Shown: positions 63,990 to 64,000 of the stretch, piece after piece | How positions within the stretch are numbered: position 1 is the stretch's first letter | How the letters are laid out: every line of letters starts with the position of its first letter | NCBI RefSeq assembly: GCF_035222275.1 | Contig: NC_085886.1 | Location: 3,596,001 to 3,660,000 of the forward strand | Direction: 5' to 3' | Length of the DNA stretch: 64,000 bases | From: Podospora bellae-mahoneyi | Taxonomy: Eukaryota; Ascomycota; Sordariomycetes; Sordariales; Podosporaceae | The notes under the pieces: model-generated | Databases searched by the model: none | What the model saw: the letters and a program-made list of their open reading frames with translations, nothing else | What the model was told of the DNA's origin: nothing | Position numbers and translations under genes: made by a program

Positions 63990-64000
63990 TGTGAGTTGAG

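Overview
The window reads as a euchromatic segment of a filamentous ascomycete genome, most likely a Sordariomycete and perhaps of the order Sordariales. The grounds are: many short GT-AG introns (mostly 40-110 nt) with fungal branch sites, compact genes on both strands, CTACCTACC-type microsatellites, and families typical of these fungi (DUF4246, DUF6594, CBM1 and WSC secreted proteins, HeLo-like N-terminal domains, DUF6546 relics). All assignments rest on reading the translated sequence; no database search was run. Splice junctions were accepted when GT-AG borders kept the family's reading frame, and most summed exon lengths come out as whole codons.

Layout. 0-9 kb: a tRNA-Asp with an intron, a ZIP zinc transporter, a long gene-poor stretch with one decayed DUF6546-like gene, and an Amidoligase_2 gene. 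9-25 kb: Dom34/pelota, a large WD40 protein (WDR44/Dgr2 type), thioredoxin, a methyltransferase remnant, a seven-helix membrane orphan, a DUF4246 protein and an ACS-type MFS permease, followed by two kinds of dispersed repeat. 25-36 kb: a secreted metallopeptidase, then TauD dioxygenase, a Dabb-domain protein, an aldo-keto reductase and a DUF6594 membrane protein, interleaved with a degenerate 21-bp tandem repeat. 36-45 kb: a CBM1 protein, an O-fucosyltransferase-like enzyme, Rrb1, a catalase and a hemerythrin-like protein. 45-54 kb: small, hypothetical or secreted genes and a decayed kinase gene. 54-64 kb: a divergent pair made of a HeLo-like/pseudokinase gene and an active-looking kinase fused to a YTH domain, then a two-WSC secreted protein, a long gene-free stretch, a defensin-like secreted peptide and a damaged MYND-finger gene at the right edge.

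The strongest novelty candidates are: (1) a single five-exon gene encoding a complete Ser/Thr kinase followed by a complete YTH (m6A-reader) domain; (2) its head-to-head neighbour, with a helical N-terminal domain of the HeLo-like/MLKL kind fused to a pseudokinase, so that the pair recalls the animal kinase/MLKL-pseudokinase arrangement, though that link is inference; and (3) a dispersed 21-bp repeat (consensus AGGCCTATTAACTATCTTTC plus A) seen at six intergenic sites in both orientations, one of them in the promoter region shared by that pair.
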